A stretch of 22,871 nt of DNA from Thermohalobaculum sp045106875 (lineage in GTDB: Bacteria > Pseudomonadota > Alphaproteobacteria > Rhodobacterales > Rhodobacteraceae), in NCBI GenBank assembly GCA_045106875.1, contig JBGCFK010000265.1, positions 1 to 22,871 of the forward strand. The letters run 5' to 3'. Shown here one piece after another: positions 7,338-13,922 of the stretch; the first letter of the stretch is position 1; each line of letters begins with the position of its first letter. The notes under the pieces are model-generated. The model worked only from the letters and a program-made list of their open reading frames with translations, searched no databases and was not told where the DNA came from. The position numbers were made by a program, and so were the translations under genes.

Positions 7338-8993
7338 ATGGCAGCTACGGCAGCAATCTTTCATCATCCGGACGCTGTCGAGCGACCAACAACGCCATTG
7401 GCGGGTCGGCGCACTGCAGGCCAGTCTTTCCTGCGAGGCTACGCCCGCCATGTCGAGGCCGAGACCCTGCACTGCGCTGCAGGTCAGCCTGACCACATCG
7501 ATCTCTTCAAGGAGCTGATGGCAGAGAATGGCTGGACAGGCCCGGTCGTCGGGCATCTTCTGGCGCAGCCCTCGGCCCTTTCCGAGCCCGGTACATTGAT
7601 GCTGCCAGGGCCCAATCTGGGCAGCTACGCGTGGACCAGACGTCGCGCCGGGCAGGCGCACTACGCGCTCTGCGGCATTACCCATACCATGTCGACCCGT
7701 CGGATCATGGAAGGCATGACCGAGATGATGATGGCTCCGGTTGAAAGCTGGGATGCAGTCATCTGCACCAGCCGGGCCGTGCGATCGGTGGTCGAGACCC
7801 AACTGAACGAAATCGAGCAGTATATTTCGGGGCGCTTTGCCGCGCGCCGGGTCCCGCGTCCTCAGACGCCCGTGATCCCTCTGGGCATCGATACCGGTCA
7901 GTTTGCGCGAAACGATGCAGCGCGGGCTCGTTGGCGCAGTAAACTTGGAATCGGCGCTGATGATATTGCAGTCATGTCCATGGGCAGGCTTACCGTGTCC
8001 GAGAAGATCCATCCCGGACCAATGATGCTCGCGTTGCAGCAAGCGGCTGAGGAGACCGGCAAGCACTTCGTGTTGCTGATGGTCGGCTGGTTCAACGATG
8101 CACCCACCGAGAAATTGCACAGGGACATGGCCACCGCCTTCTGCCCTGACGTGGATGTCCAGTTTCCGGATGGGAAGGACGACCGCCTTCGATACGAGAT
8201 CTGGTCGGCTGCTGACATCTTCACGCTGCCGGTGGATAACATTCAGGAAACCTACGGGCTCGCGCCGGTCGAGGCGATGGCGGCGGGCCTACCTGTGGTT
8301 TGCTCCGACTGGAACGGATTTCGCGACACGATCGAGCACGGGGTCACCGGCATGCGTGCGCGCACGCTTATGGCCTCCCCCGGTTCGGGCCGCGCCATTG
8401 CTGCGCGCTTCGAAAGCGGACAGGACAACTACCATCAGTATCTGGTCCAGGCTCATCAGCGCACCGCGGTCGATGTACCGGAAATGGCAGCAGCTTTCAC
8501 GGCCCTGGCGAGGGACCCCGACATGCGTGCGCGAATGGGCGCGGCCGGCAAAGATCGGGCCAGGCAGCTTTATGACTGGGCTGCAGTCGTGCCGCAGTAC
8601 CAGGCACTGTGGGCTGATATGACCGCCCGACGATTGCGCGAAATGCCAAGCTCGGCACCACGTCCGGACCAGTTCTGGAACCCCAACTCCATCGACCCCT
8701 TCCGGCTTTACGCACAGTATCCCACGGCAATTCTGGGTCCTGCGGCGCGGTTGAGCGCACCGCGCAAGGTCGATGACACGGAACTTCGCAAACTCATGGC
8801 ACTGACCGGTGCGGTTGCATTCAAACGCATGGTGGCGCCTGCGGAGGATCTAGCGATCATTCATCATGCCATCCAGACGCTTGGCCCTGTCAGCTATCAC
8901 GAACTTGGCCAACGCACGACCGCACCTGCTGGTACTCTGGAGGCTGCTGTCTTGTGGATGGCGAAATTCGACCTCGTGCGGATCGAGACCTGA
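7338..8993 (+). CDS. GT4-type glycosyltransferase with a C-terminal extension
   Basis: A 551-residue, probably cytosolic glycosyltransferase of the GT-B/GT4 kind. The donor-binding half is clear: VIPLGID at about 179-185, MGRL at 215-218 with K223, and the E-x7-E signature ETYGLAPVE (E304, E312), followed by AMAAGLPVVCSDWNGFRD. The N-terminal half is less typical but contains CGITHTMST and VICTSRAV. From about residue 435 to the end there is a segment outside the GT-B fold. Its last 40 residues (GPVSYHELGQRTTAP then AVLWMAKFDLVRIE) look like a small winged helix. AGAGG six bases before the ATG supports the start. The sulfotransferase gene follows within 13 bases. Donor and acceptor are unknown; a role in a sulfated glycan or glycoconjugate is inference from context. 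Confidence 0.85.
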   Translation: MAATAAIFHHPDAVERPTTPLAGRRTAGQSFLRGYARHVEAETLHCAAGQPDHIDLFKELMAENGWTGPVVGHLLAQPSALSEPGTLMLPGPNLGSYAWTRRRAGQAHYALCGITHTMSTRRIMEGMTEMMMAPVESWDAVICTSRAVRSVVETQLNEIEQYISGRFAARRVPRPQTPVIPLGIDTGQFARNDAARARWRSKLGIGADDIAVMSMGRLTVSEKIHPGPMMLALQQAAEETGKHFVLLMVGWFNDAPTEKLHRDMATAFCPDVDVQFPDGKDDRLRYEIWSAADIFTLPVDNIQETYGLAPVEAMAAGLPVVCSDWNGFRDTIEHGVTGMRARTLMASPGSGRAIAARFESGQDNYHQYLVQAHQRTAVDVPEMAAAFTALARDPDMRARMGAAGKDRARQLYDWAAVVPQYQALWADMTARRLREMPSSAPRPDQFWNPNSIDPFRLYAQYPTAILGPAARLSAPRKVDDTELRKLMALTGAVAFKRMVAPAEDLAIIHHAIQTLGPVSYHELGQRTTAPAGTLEAAVLWMAKFDLVRIET

Positions 8994-9005
8994 GGTGGGC
9001 CTGAA

Positions 9006-9755
9006 GTGATCATTCTCAATGCAGGCGTGCCGCGCTCGGGAACTGTGCTGGTCAACGCGATCATCCGTGAACTGCTATTGGGCGTGGCGCCGTCTATCAT
9101 CCAGGCCAATCCGCATGGCGCCGAACTGGGGCAATTCCTACGCCGGGTGGAGGAAAAAGGCCAACACCTCTACGCAACCAGTCTGATCCACACACATACA
9201 TGGGGTACAGATGTTGGCAACCGCGTGCGCGGTGCCACGCATATCAAGGCCATCGTGAACTACCGTGACCCGCGGGATGTCTGCGTCTCGTTGATGACGC
9301 TGCATGAGAATGAGTTCGACGTGACCTGCAAGGCAATCGAGCAATATTTTGCGCTGATGGAAGCCTGCGTACGGGACACCTGCGCGTTGGTTCTGCCTTA
9401 CGAGTTGATGGCCGCTAACCCGGACGCAGCAATCTTTCAGATCGGGCGACATCTTGGGCTTTGGCCCGGGCTCGACACGATTTCCCGGATCGCCAGGGCC
9501 ACCTCTATCGACACACACAGGACTGTGATGGAACAGGTGCAGGCAGGAACCCGCAAAAAGCTTGCGCACCGCAAGAACCGCAAACGCGTCCTCGTTGAAG
9601 ACAAGGAAACGCTGATCAATGACCGACATATCCAGTCGGGCTCGGCCGGGCGCTGGAAAACCGAGCTGACCGTGGAGCAGCAACAGATGGCGACTGAACG
9701 GTTCGCACCCATCTTGAAACGCTATGGTTACTCGGATCACGGGGGAACCGATTGA
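9006..9755 (+). CDS. PAPS-dependent sulfotransferase family protein
   Basis: The 249-residue product has the two PAPS-binding motifs of the sulfotransferase fold: the 5'-phosphosulfate loop GVPRSGTVLVNAI at residues 7-19, and the 3'-phosphate region YRDPRDVCVSL at 86-96. An HTHTWG stretch at 62-67 may contribute a catalytic histidine. The C-terminal HRKNRKRV plus a later GRWK resembles the 3'-phosphate-contacting RKG-type end of the family. It starts at GTG 9006, with a GAGGTGG overlapping the glycosyltransferase stop. Its own stop is overlapped by the TTG of the next gene, so it is the middle member of a coupled trio. It would move sulfate onto a hydroxyl or amine of a carbohydrate or small molecule; the acceptor is unknown. 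Confidence 0.87.
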   Translation: MIILNAGVPRSGTVLVNAIIRELLLGVAPSIIQANPHGAELGQFLRRVEEKGQHLYATSLIHTHTWGTDVGNRVRGATHIKAIVNYRDPRDVCVSLMTLHENEFDVTCKAIEQYFALMEACVRDTCALVLPYELMAANPDAAIFQIGRHLGLWPGLDTISRIARATSIDTHRTVMEQVQAGTRKKLAHRKNRKRVLVEDKETLINDRHIQSGSAGRWKTELTVEQQQMATERFAPILKRYGYSDHGGTD

Positions 9756-10369
9756 CCGACCCAGTGGATGCCTTGATCGCCGAAACAGTCGCCCTTTTGC
9801 AGACCAAGGCTGATGCCATGGATCTTACCAAGGATATGATCGCTTCGATCCGGCGCGTGCGCCAGCCGCGGCCCGCCTCCCTGCCTGCACTGGCCACTTT
9901 GCCTGGCATCGCTGCCATGGCTCAGCCCGAGACAAGGCCACTCGCACAGGCGCTGGTAGCCGCTGCGCCGGGCCTTGCCTGGCGCCAGACCTACGAAGAA
10001 GCTGATGGCTTTGACCGGCATTATCTCGACAGTTATGGCTGGTTTGATCTCGCGGGACCGACAGGCCCGTGCGACGCTGATGGCATCCGGGTGATGATGG
10101 GCGTATGGGGGCAAGGCATCGTGTACCCGGATCATGCTCATCCGCCGGAGGAACACTATTTGGTATTGGCCGGTGGTGCGTGGTTCCGGTTGGGGGACGC
10201 TCCTTACCGGCGCCTTGGACCAGGAGACGTATTCCGAACGCCCGCAGGCGCGATCCATTCCGCGGATATGCGCGATGCACCCCTGCTGGCGCTTGCCCTG
10301 TGGCGCGCCGAAGACACCTCGGTTAGGATCAACCTGACCGCCAGCGGACGGGATGTGACCAAGGACTAG
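9752..10369 (+). CDS. Cupin of the dimethylsulfoniopropionate (DMSP) lyase family
   Basis: A 205-residue protein with an N-terminal helical part and a C-terminal single cupin of the DMSP-lyase (DddL/DddQ/DddW/DddK) type. The segment YPDHAHPPEEHYLVLAGG and the later GAIHS give Y125, H128, H130, E134, Y136 and H169. These align with the metal-binding and catalytic Tyr/His/Glu set described for DddQ (Y120, H125, E129, Y131, H163) and the H-x-H arrangement of DddK. DMSP lyases cleave DMSP to dimethyl sulfide and acrylate. Translation most likely begins at TTG 9752, overlapping the sulfotransferase TGA, with GGGGGA at 9741-9746 upstream; a GTG at 9764 is the alternative. The neighbours are not usual DMSP genes, so a different substrate is possible. 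Its stop shares CTAG with the convergent SDR gene. Confidence 0.75.
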   Translation: MTDPVDALIAETVALLQTKADAMDLTKDMIASIRRVRQPRPASLPALATLPGIAAMAQPETRPLAQALVAAAPGLAWRQTYEEADGFDRHYLDSYGWFDLAGPTGPCDADGIRVMMGVWGQGIVYPDHAHPPEEHYLVLAGGAWFRLGDAPYRRLGPGDVFRTPAGAIHSADMRDAPLLALALWRAEDTSVRINLTASGRDVTKD

Positions 10370-11106
10370 CCTTCAGATACCGGGTCGAAATTGACCCCGC
10401 CATATGTCTGCTCGACCGGCTGGAGCTCGATCGCTGCAACATTCACATGGGCGGGCGCGTTCACGGCATAGAGTACCGCATCTGCCACATCACCGGGGGT
10501 AAGCTCACGGATGCCTGTGTCTTTGGCACGCGCCGCGGCGGCAGGGTCATCCAGTGCCACGTCATAGAACGCGCTGGTGACCCGACCGGGACGGATATCG
10601 GTAACCCGGATTCCGGTGCCGCGCAGCTCCAGCCGCAAGTTCTGTGCGATCATCCAGACCGCCGCTTTTGTGCCACCGTATATCGAACTTACGGACGGGT
10701 AGAGCCCCGCAACCGATCCGATCAACACGATATGCCCGCAACCCCGTGCGATCATTCCGGGCAACGCCAGTCTGATGAGGTCCAGCACCGCAGTGACATT
10801 GGTCTCGACTGTCGCAGCCAAATCCTCACGCGTGGTGCCCGCGAGGCCTTCGAAGCCTGCGCCCCGGCCTGCATTCAGCACGAGGATATCTGGCGCCAGG
10901 CGAGGGATGAGTGCCGCGCAAGCGGAGGCGTCAGTCACATCCAGCGCGTGCACATGACAACCGATCCGCGTAGCCAGATCCACAAGACGCTCTTGTCGTC
11001 TGGCCAGCGCATGAACCTCGAGCCCCCCGCTTGCCATTGCTTCAGCAATTGCCGCACCAATGCCCGAGGACGCGCCAGTGACGACTGCTATTCTGGTTGA
11101 CGTCAT
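10366..11106 (-). CDS. SDR-family NAD(P)-dependent oxidoreductase
   Basis: A classical short-chain dehydrogenase of 246 residues. It has the Rossmann glycine motif TGASSGIG near residues 11-18, LDVTD for cofactor selection, the LNAG motif (NAGRGAG), the catalytic serine in VLIGSVAG, and YGGTK as the active-site YxxxK. An ARRQE stretch after beta-strand 2 suggests NADP(H). The closest known type is the YdfG/serine 3-dehydrogenase-like group, but the substrate is not predictable. The ATG at 11104-11106 is preferred to an upstream in-frame ATG at 11175 because GAGAGG (11113-11118) precedes it by six bases and because the glycine motif then sits at its normal position. It lies downstream of the cyclase gene and ends in a four-base CTAG overlap with the cupin gene. 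Confidence 0.9.
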   Translation of the reverse strand: MTSTRIAVVTGASSGIGAAIAEAMASGGLEVHALARRQERLVDLATRIGCHVHALDVTDASACAALIPRLAPDILVLNAGRGAGFEGLAGTTREDLAATVETNVTAVLDLIRLALPGMIARGCGHIVLIGSVAGLYPSVSSIYGGTKAAVWMIAQNLRLELRGTGIRVTDIRPGRVTSAFYDVALDDPAAAARAKDTGIRELTPGDVADAVLYAVNAPAHVNVAAIELQPVEQTYGGVNFDPVSEG

Positions 11107-11191
11107 TCCAGACCTCTCGATTGGGCGCCAACGCGCGGCCATCTGACGGCCCAAAGGGTCGGCAGGCGAAGGCATTGCCTGAGCGGTCCCG

Positions 11192-12574
11192 TCAGGGACA
11201 TGGCCGCATTCCCTTCCGGCCAGTCAGCAAATAGGCCATCTGCGTGCCCTTTCCTTTCAGCTCCAGCGGACCGCGCTCAACGATCTCGAAGAGTTCAGCC
11301 AGCCTGCCTTGCATGTCTTCAGTGATCTGGATTGCTCCGCTGGGCGCCGAGCTTTCCATGCGGCTCGCCAAGTTTACCGTGTCACCCCACAGATCATAGA
11401 TAAACTTGGAATGCCCGATCACGCCCGCAACCACGGGCCCACAATGCATGCCGATCCGGATCTGTAGTGGCCTGCCTCGCTTTTCGGCTACTTTTGCCAG
11501 TTCGCGCTGCATCCGCAATGCGCTCTCGGCAAGGCGCCAGGCTTGGCAGTCACGTTCTCCTGGCAGTCCGCAGGCAACCATATAGCAATCGCCGATCGTC
11601 TTGATCTTCTCCAGATCGAGCTCGCGAACAATGAGATCAAAGCGCTTGAAGATCTCGTCCAGAATCTCGACCAGTTCTCCGGGGTCCATTTCCGATGACA
11701 TGGACGTGAAGCCGACAATGTCTGCAAACAGGACTGCTGAATCGTCGAACCGGTCGGCAATCAGCTGCTCTCCACACTTCATGCGCCCTGCGATCGAGGC
11801 TGGCAACACGTTCAGCAACAGGCTTTCCGAGCGCGCACGTTCTTCTTCCAGCGCCTGAGCCTCGGCCCAGGCTTCGCGCCGGGCCCGTTCAGCCACATAG
11901 GCCGCGAATCCTGCATAGAGCCCGGCCAGCACAAGATAGATTATCGCGGCGTCCGGTGCAGGCAGAACCATGATCAGAACACCGCAATACGCAACGGTAG
12001 CCCCCAGCGCGACCCAACGTGCCCAGCGAAACATCAACCCCGACACCAGAAAGGTCAGCATGATGTTGATGGGCAGGACGCCCTGGTAGGCGCCGATGCG
12101 GGCTTCGACAATTGGAACGGTGGCAAGCCACAAGAGGTGGATCAACACCGCCCCAATGCCAATGAACAGCTGAAGATGTGTCCGCACCCAATCAGTGCGC
12201 GTCAGCCAGTACGCAACCATCATACCCAGAGCACCAGCCACCCGGATCCCTGTCACCAGCCATGCAGTGTCCGCATCGAGCCGAGTGAAGTCGACCACCG
12301 AGCCCGCGAACACCATCGCGGCACCCGCAAGCAATAACCACCGGAGGTATCGCAGAATAACGGGTGTGCGATACGCAATGTAGTCATCCTCGACCCCGAC
12401 ACGCAGAAACGCCAGATTCCAGCGCGAATAGGAATAGTGGGTGCTCTCACTGCCCTCGGGCACAAGGGCTTCGTCGCCGGGGTCAAAGATTATGCTGTCC
12501 ATGAAGCTGGGCTCGGTTGCGATGGTCGTTTTCGGCGCTTCCGTCTTTGGTGCGGCCCGGCTCCGGTCAATCAT
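11192..12574 (-). CDS. Membrane-anchored class III adenylate cyclase
   Basis: A 460-residue signalling enzyme predicted to make cAMP. Residues about 73-228 contain roughly six hydrophobic helices; they are followed by a helical linker (226-255, rich in E/A/R) and the catalytic domain. Both metal aspartates are present (D285 in FADIVGFT, D329 in KTIGDCYM). The purine-selecting pair is K325 and D394 (YDLWGD), the ATP type rather than the Glu/Cys of guanylate cyclases. The transition-state residues N401 and R405 (VNLASRM) are intact, so a homodimer should be active. The N-terminal 60 residues are polar with no recognised domain. The start at 12574 has GGGGTGA upstream; a second Met at residue 25 is possible. 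What the membrane part senses is unknown. Confidence 0.92.
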   Translation of the reverse strand: MIDRSRAAPKTEAPKTTIATEPSFMDSIIFDPGDEALVPEGSESTHYSYSRWNLAFLRVGVEDDYIAYRTPVILRYLRWLLLAGAAMVFAGSVVDFTRLDADTAWLVTGIRVAGALGMMVAYWLTRTDWVRTHLQLFIGIGAVLIHLLWLATVPIVEARIGAYQGVLPINIMLTFLVSGLMFRWARWVALGATVAYCGVLIMVLPAPDAAIIYLVLAGLYAGFAAYVAERARREAWAEAQALEEERARSESLLLNVLPASIAGRMKCGEQLIADRFDDSAVLFADIVGFTSMSSEMDPGELVEILDEIFKRFDLIVRELDLEKIKTIGDCYMVACGLPGERDCQAWRLAESALRMQRELAKVAEKRGRPLQIRIGMHCGPVVAGVIGHSKFIYDLWGDTVNLASRMESSAPSGAIQITEDMQGRLAELFEIVERGPLELKGKGTQMAYLLTGRKGMRPCP

Positions 12575-12746
12575 TTATCACCCCAAACAACCCGTCTACA
12601 GTTCATGCACAAAAAGCCCTGAAGGCGCGTTGAGGATCGTCTGCTCTCTCGCGTTTTGACTTTGGCCTGACGTACAGGGTACTGGGTTTCGCGCCCAAAC
12701 ACATCAGCTGGCCGCAACGTTGCGCTCGAGCCTGCATCAAAGCGCC
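12575..12746. other. Intergenic region between hemF and the cyclase gene
   Basis: This 172-base gap lies downstream of hemF and upstream of the cyclase, both minus strand. The minus strand reads GCGCC-TTCAG-GGC then TTTTT around 12608-12627, but the stem is only three pairs, so I do not call a terminator. No clear promoter motif was found. Confidence 0.4.
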
Positions 12747-13622
12747 TTAAGGCCAGGTTGCAACCGGCGGCATGGACATCAGAACAGCCTCGATATTGTG
12801 GCCTGTCTCCAACCCGAACTTGGTGCCACGGTCCCAGACAAGGTTGAACTCGGCATAGCGCCCGCGCCGGAACAGCTGATGCGCCCGGTCGTCTTCATTC
12901 CAGCTTTCATCCATCCGCTTCTCAACAATCGGAATATAGGCATCCAGAAACGCGCGTCCGACATCCTGCGTGAATGCGAAATCCTTCTCCCAGTCATCAT
13001 TGCACAGATCATCGTAGAAGATCCCGCCGACGCCCCGCGCTTCGCCCCTGTGGCGTATCAGGAAGTAGTCGTCAGCCCACGCCTTGAACCTATCATAGTA
13101 GTCATTGTCGTGCTTGTCGCAGGCCTTCTGCAGGACCTCGTGGAAAAACGCAGTGTCCTCATCTACTGGACGCATCGGGTTCAAATCCGAGCCACCGCCG
13201 AACCACCAACAAAACGGCGTCCAGAACATTCGCGTATTCATGTGCACCGCTGGCACCTTGGGCGAGTTCATATGCGCCACAAGCGATATTCCGCACGCCC
13301 AGAAGCGAGGATCATCCGCCAGACCGGGTATCTCGTGGCGCGCTGTCAGGGCGCGCTGCGCCTGATCTGAAAGCTCTCCATGCACTTCCGAGACGTTCAC
13401 CCCCACTTTCTCGAAACAGCGGCCACCGCGCATGACAGACATCTCACCGCCACCGCCACCAGGACGAGAGGTCGGAGTGCGATCGAAGCGGCCTGCTTTT
13501 GACCCGGCATGCGGCCCTGAGACCTGCTTGTCCTCAAGCCCCTCGAACGCCGTACAGATCTGGTTGCGCAAATCGTAGAACCAATCCTTTGCTCGCGCCT
13601 TTTCCGCGTCCATCCCGCTCAT
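12747..13622 (-). CDS. hemF: Oxygen-dependent coproporphyrinogen III oxidase
   Basis: HemF carries out the O2-dependent oxidative decarboxylation of coproporphyrinogen III to protoporphyrinogen IX in heme (and chlorophyll) synthesis, as a cytosolic homodimer. The 291 residues match the family (about 300). Signatures include GGGGEMSVMRGG, VHMNTRMF, the strongly conserved WWFGGGSDLNPMRP, GGIFYDDL and the C-terminal AEFNLVWDRGTKFGL. The reading frame is open to 13961, but the true start is ATG 13620-13622. A perfect GGAGG lies five bases upstream (13628-13632), and the extra 113 residues have no family resemblance and would run into the divergent ABC gene. A second Met three codons in (13613) is less well placed. 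Confidence 0.96.
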   Translation of the reverse strand: MSGMDAEKARAKDWFYDLRNQICTAFEGLEDKQVSGPHAGSKAGRFDRTPTSRPGGGGGEMSVMRGGRCFEKVGVNVSEVHGELSDQAQRALTARHEIPGLADDPRFWACGISLVAHMNSPKVPAVHMNTRMFWTPFCWWFGGGSDLNPMRPVDEDTAFFHEVLQKACDKHDNDYYDRFKAWADDYFLIRHRGEARGVGGIFYDDLCNDDWEKDFAFTQDVGRAFLDAYIPIVEKRMDESWNEDDRAHQLFRRGRYAEFNLVWDRGTKFGLETGHNIEAVLMSMPPVATWP

Positions 13623-13627
13623 GTCTG

Positions 13628-13632
13628 CCTCC
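13628..13632 (-). promoter_or_regulatory. Ribosome binding site that sets the hemF start
   Basis: The minus-strand GGAGG is five bases before the ATG at 13620-13622. It decides against the 113-codon longer reading frame. Confidence 0.7.
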
Positions 13633-13715
13633 GTCGTTCCACGAGCATCTGGCGTGCCCGCTCTTGCGTTTCGAAATTGTGTCTTTGCCGCATCTTCACC
13701 ATCCCTGTTTGACCC

Positions 13716-13741
13716 GGCCCCGGGTTGCTGTGCAACCCCGG
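13716..13741. repeat. GC-rich inverted repeat between hemF and the first ABC gene
   Basis: GCCCCGGGTTGC at about 13717-13728 is nearly mirrored by GCAACCCCGGC at 13732-13742, with a three-base loop and one internal bulge; the inner GGGTTGC/GCAACCC pairing is perfect. It lacks a T-run on either strand. It could be an RNA hairpin in either divergent leader or an operator palindrome. Confidence 0.4.
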
Positions 13742-13795
13742 CTCGACCGATCTGGGCAATTCCATTAGGATTGAACTCAGCCGAGGGAGGCATCC

Positions 13796-13828
13796 ATGCT
13801 GAGGTTCGACCGCTGCGTTCCCATCTGA
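13796..13828 (+). CDS. Possible 10-codon leader ORF upstream of the ABC transporter
   Basis: The ATG at 13796 is preceded at five bases by GAGGGAGG (13783-13790), the strongest ribosome site of the intergenic region. It opens a short frame reading MLRFDRCVPI before TGA. Just downstream, GGCC (13833-13836) can pair with GGCC (13841-13844), or CCC (13843-13845) can pair with GGG (13850-13852); these pairings exclude each other. The layout resembles an attenuator or leader peptide for the transporter 95 bases further on. No homology is claimed, and chance remains quite possible. Confidence 0.3.
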   Translation: MLRFDRCVPI

Positions 13829-13922
13829 CACAGGCCTGATGGCCCTTTCGGGTTTCTTGCGCCACCAAGCGCAAGCGCATCTTTGTCGAACTTTCATCTG
13901 ATCCCAACCTCTGGATATCCCA

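Noticed and set aside
12608..12627. Possible terminator near the cyclase gene
   Set aside because: There is a TTTTT run on the minus strand, but the stem before it is only three pairs, and it lies upstream of the cyclase ATG, not after a gene end that needs it.
13619..13702. 27-codon minus-strand ORF ending in an ATGA overlap with hemF
   Set aside because: The ATGA junction is attractive, but the only upstream purines are two bases from its ATG, the peptide is highly basic and low in information, and it is one of several overlapping frames in this region.
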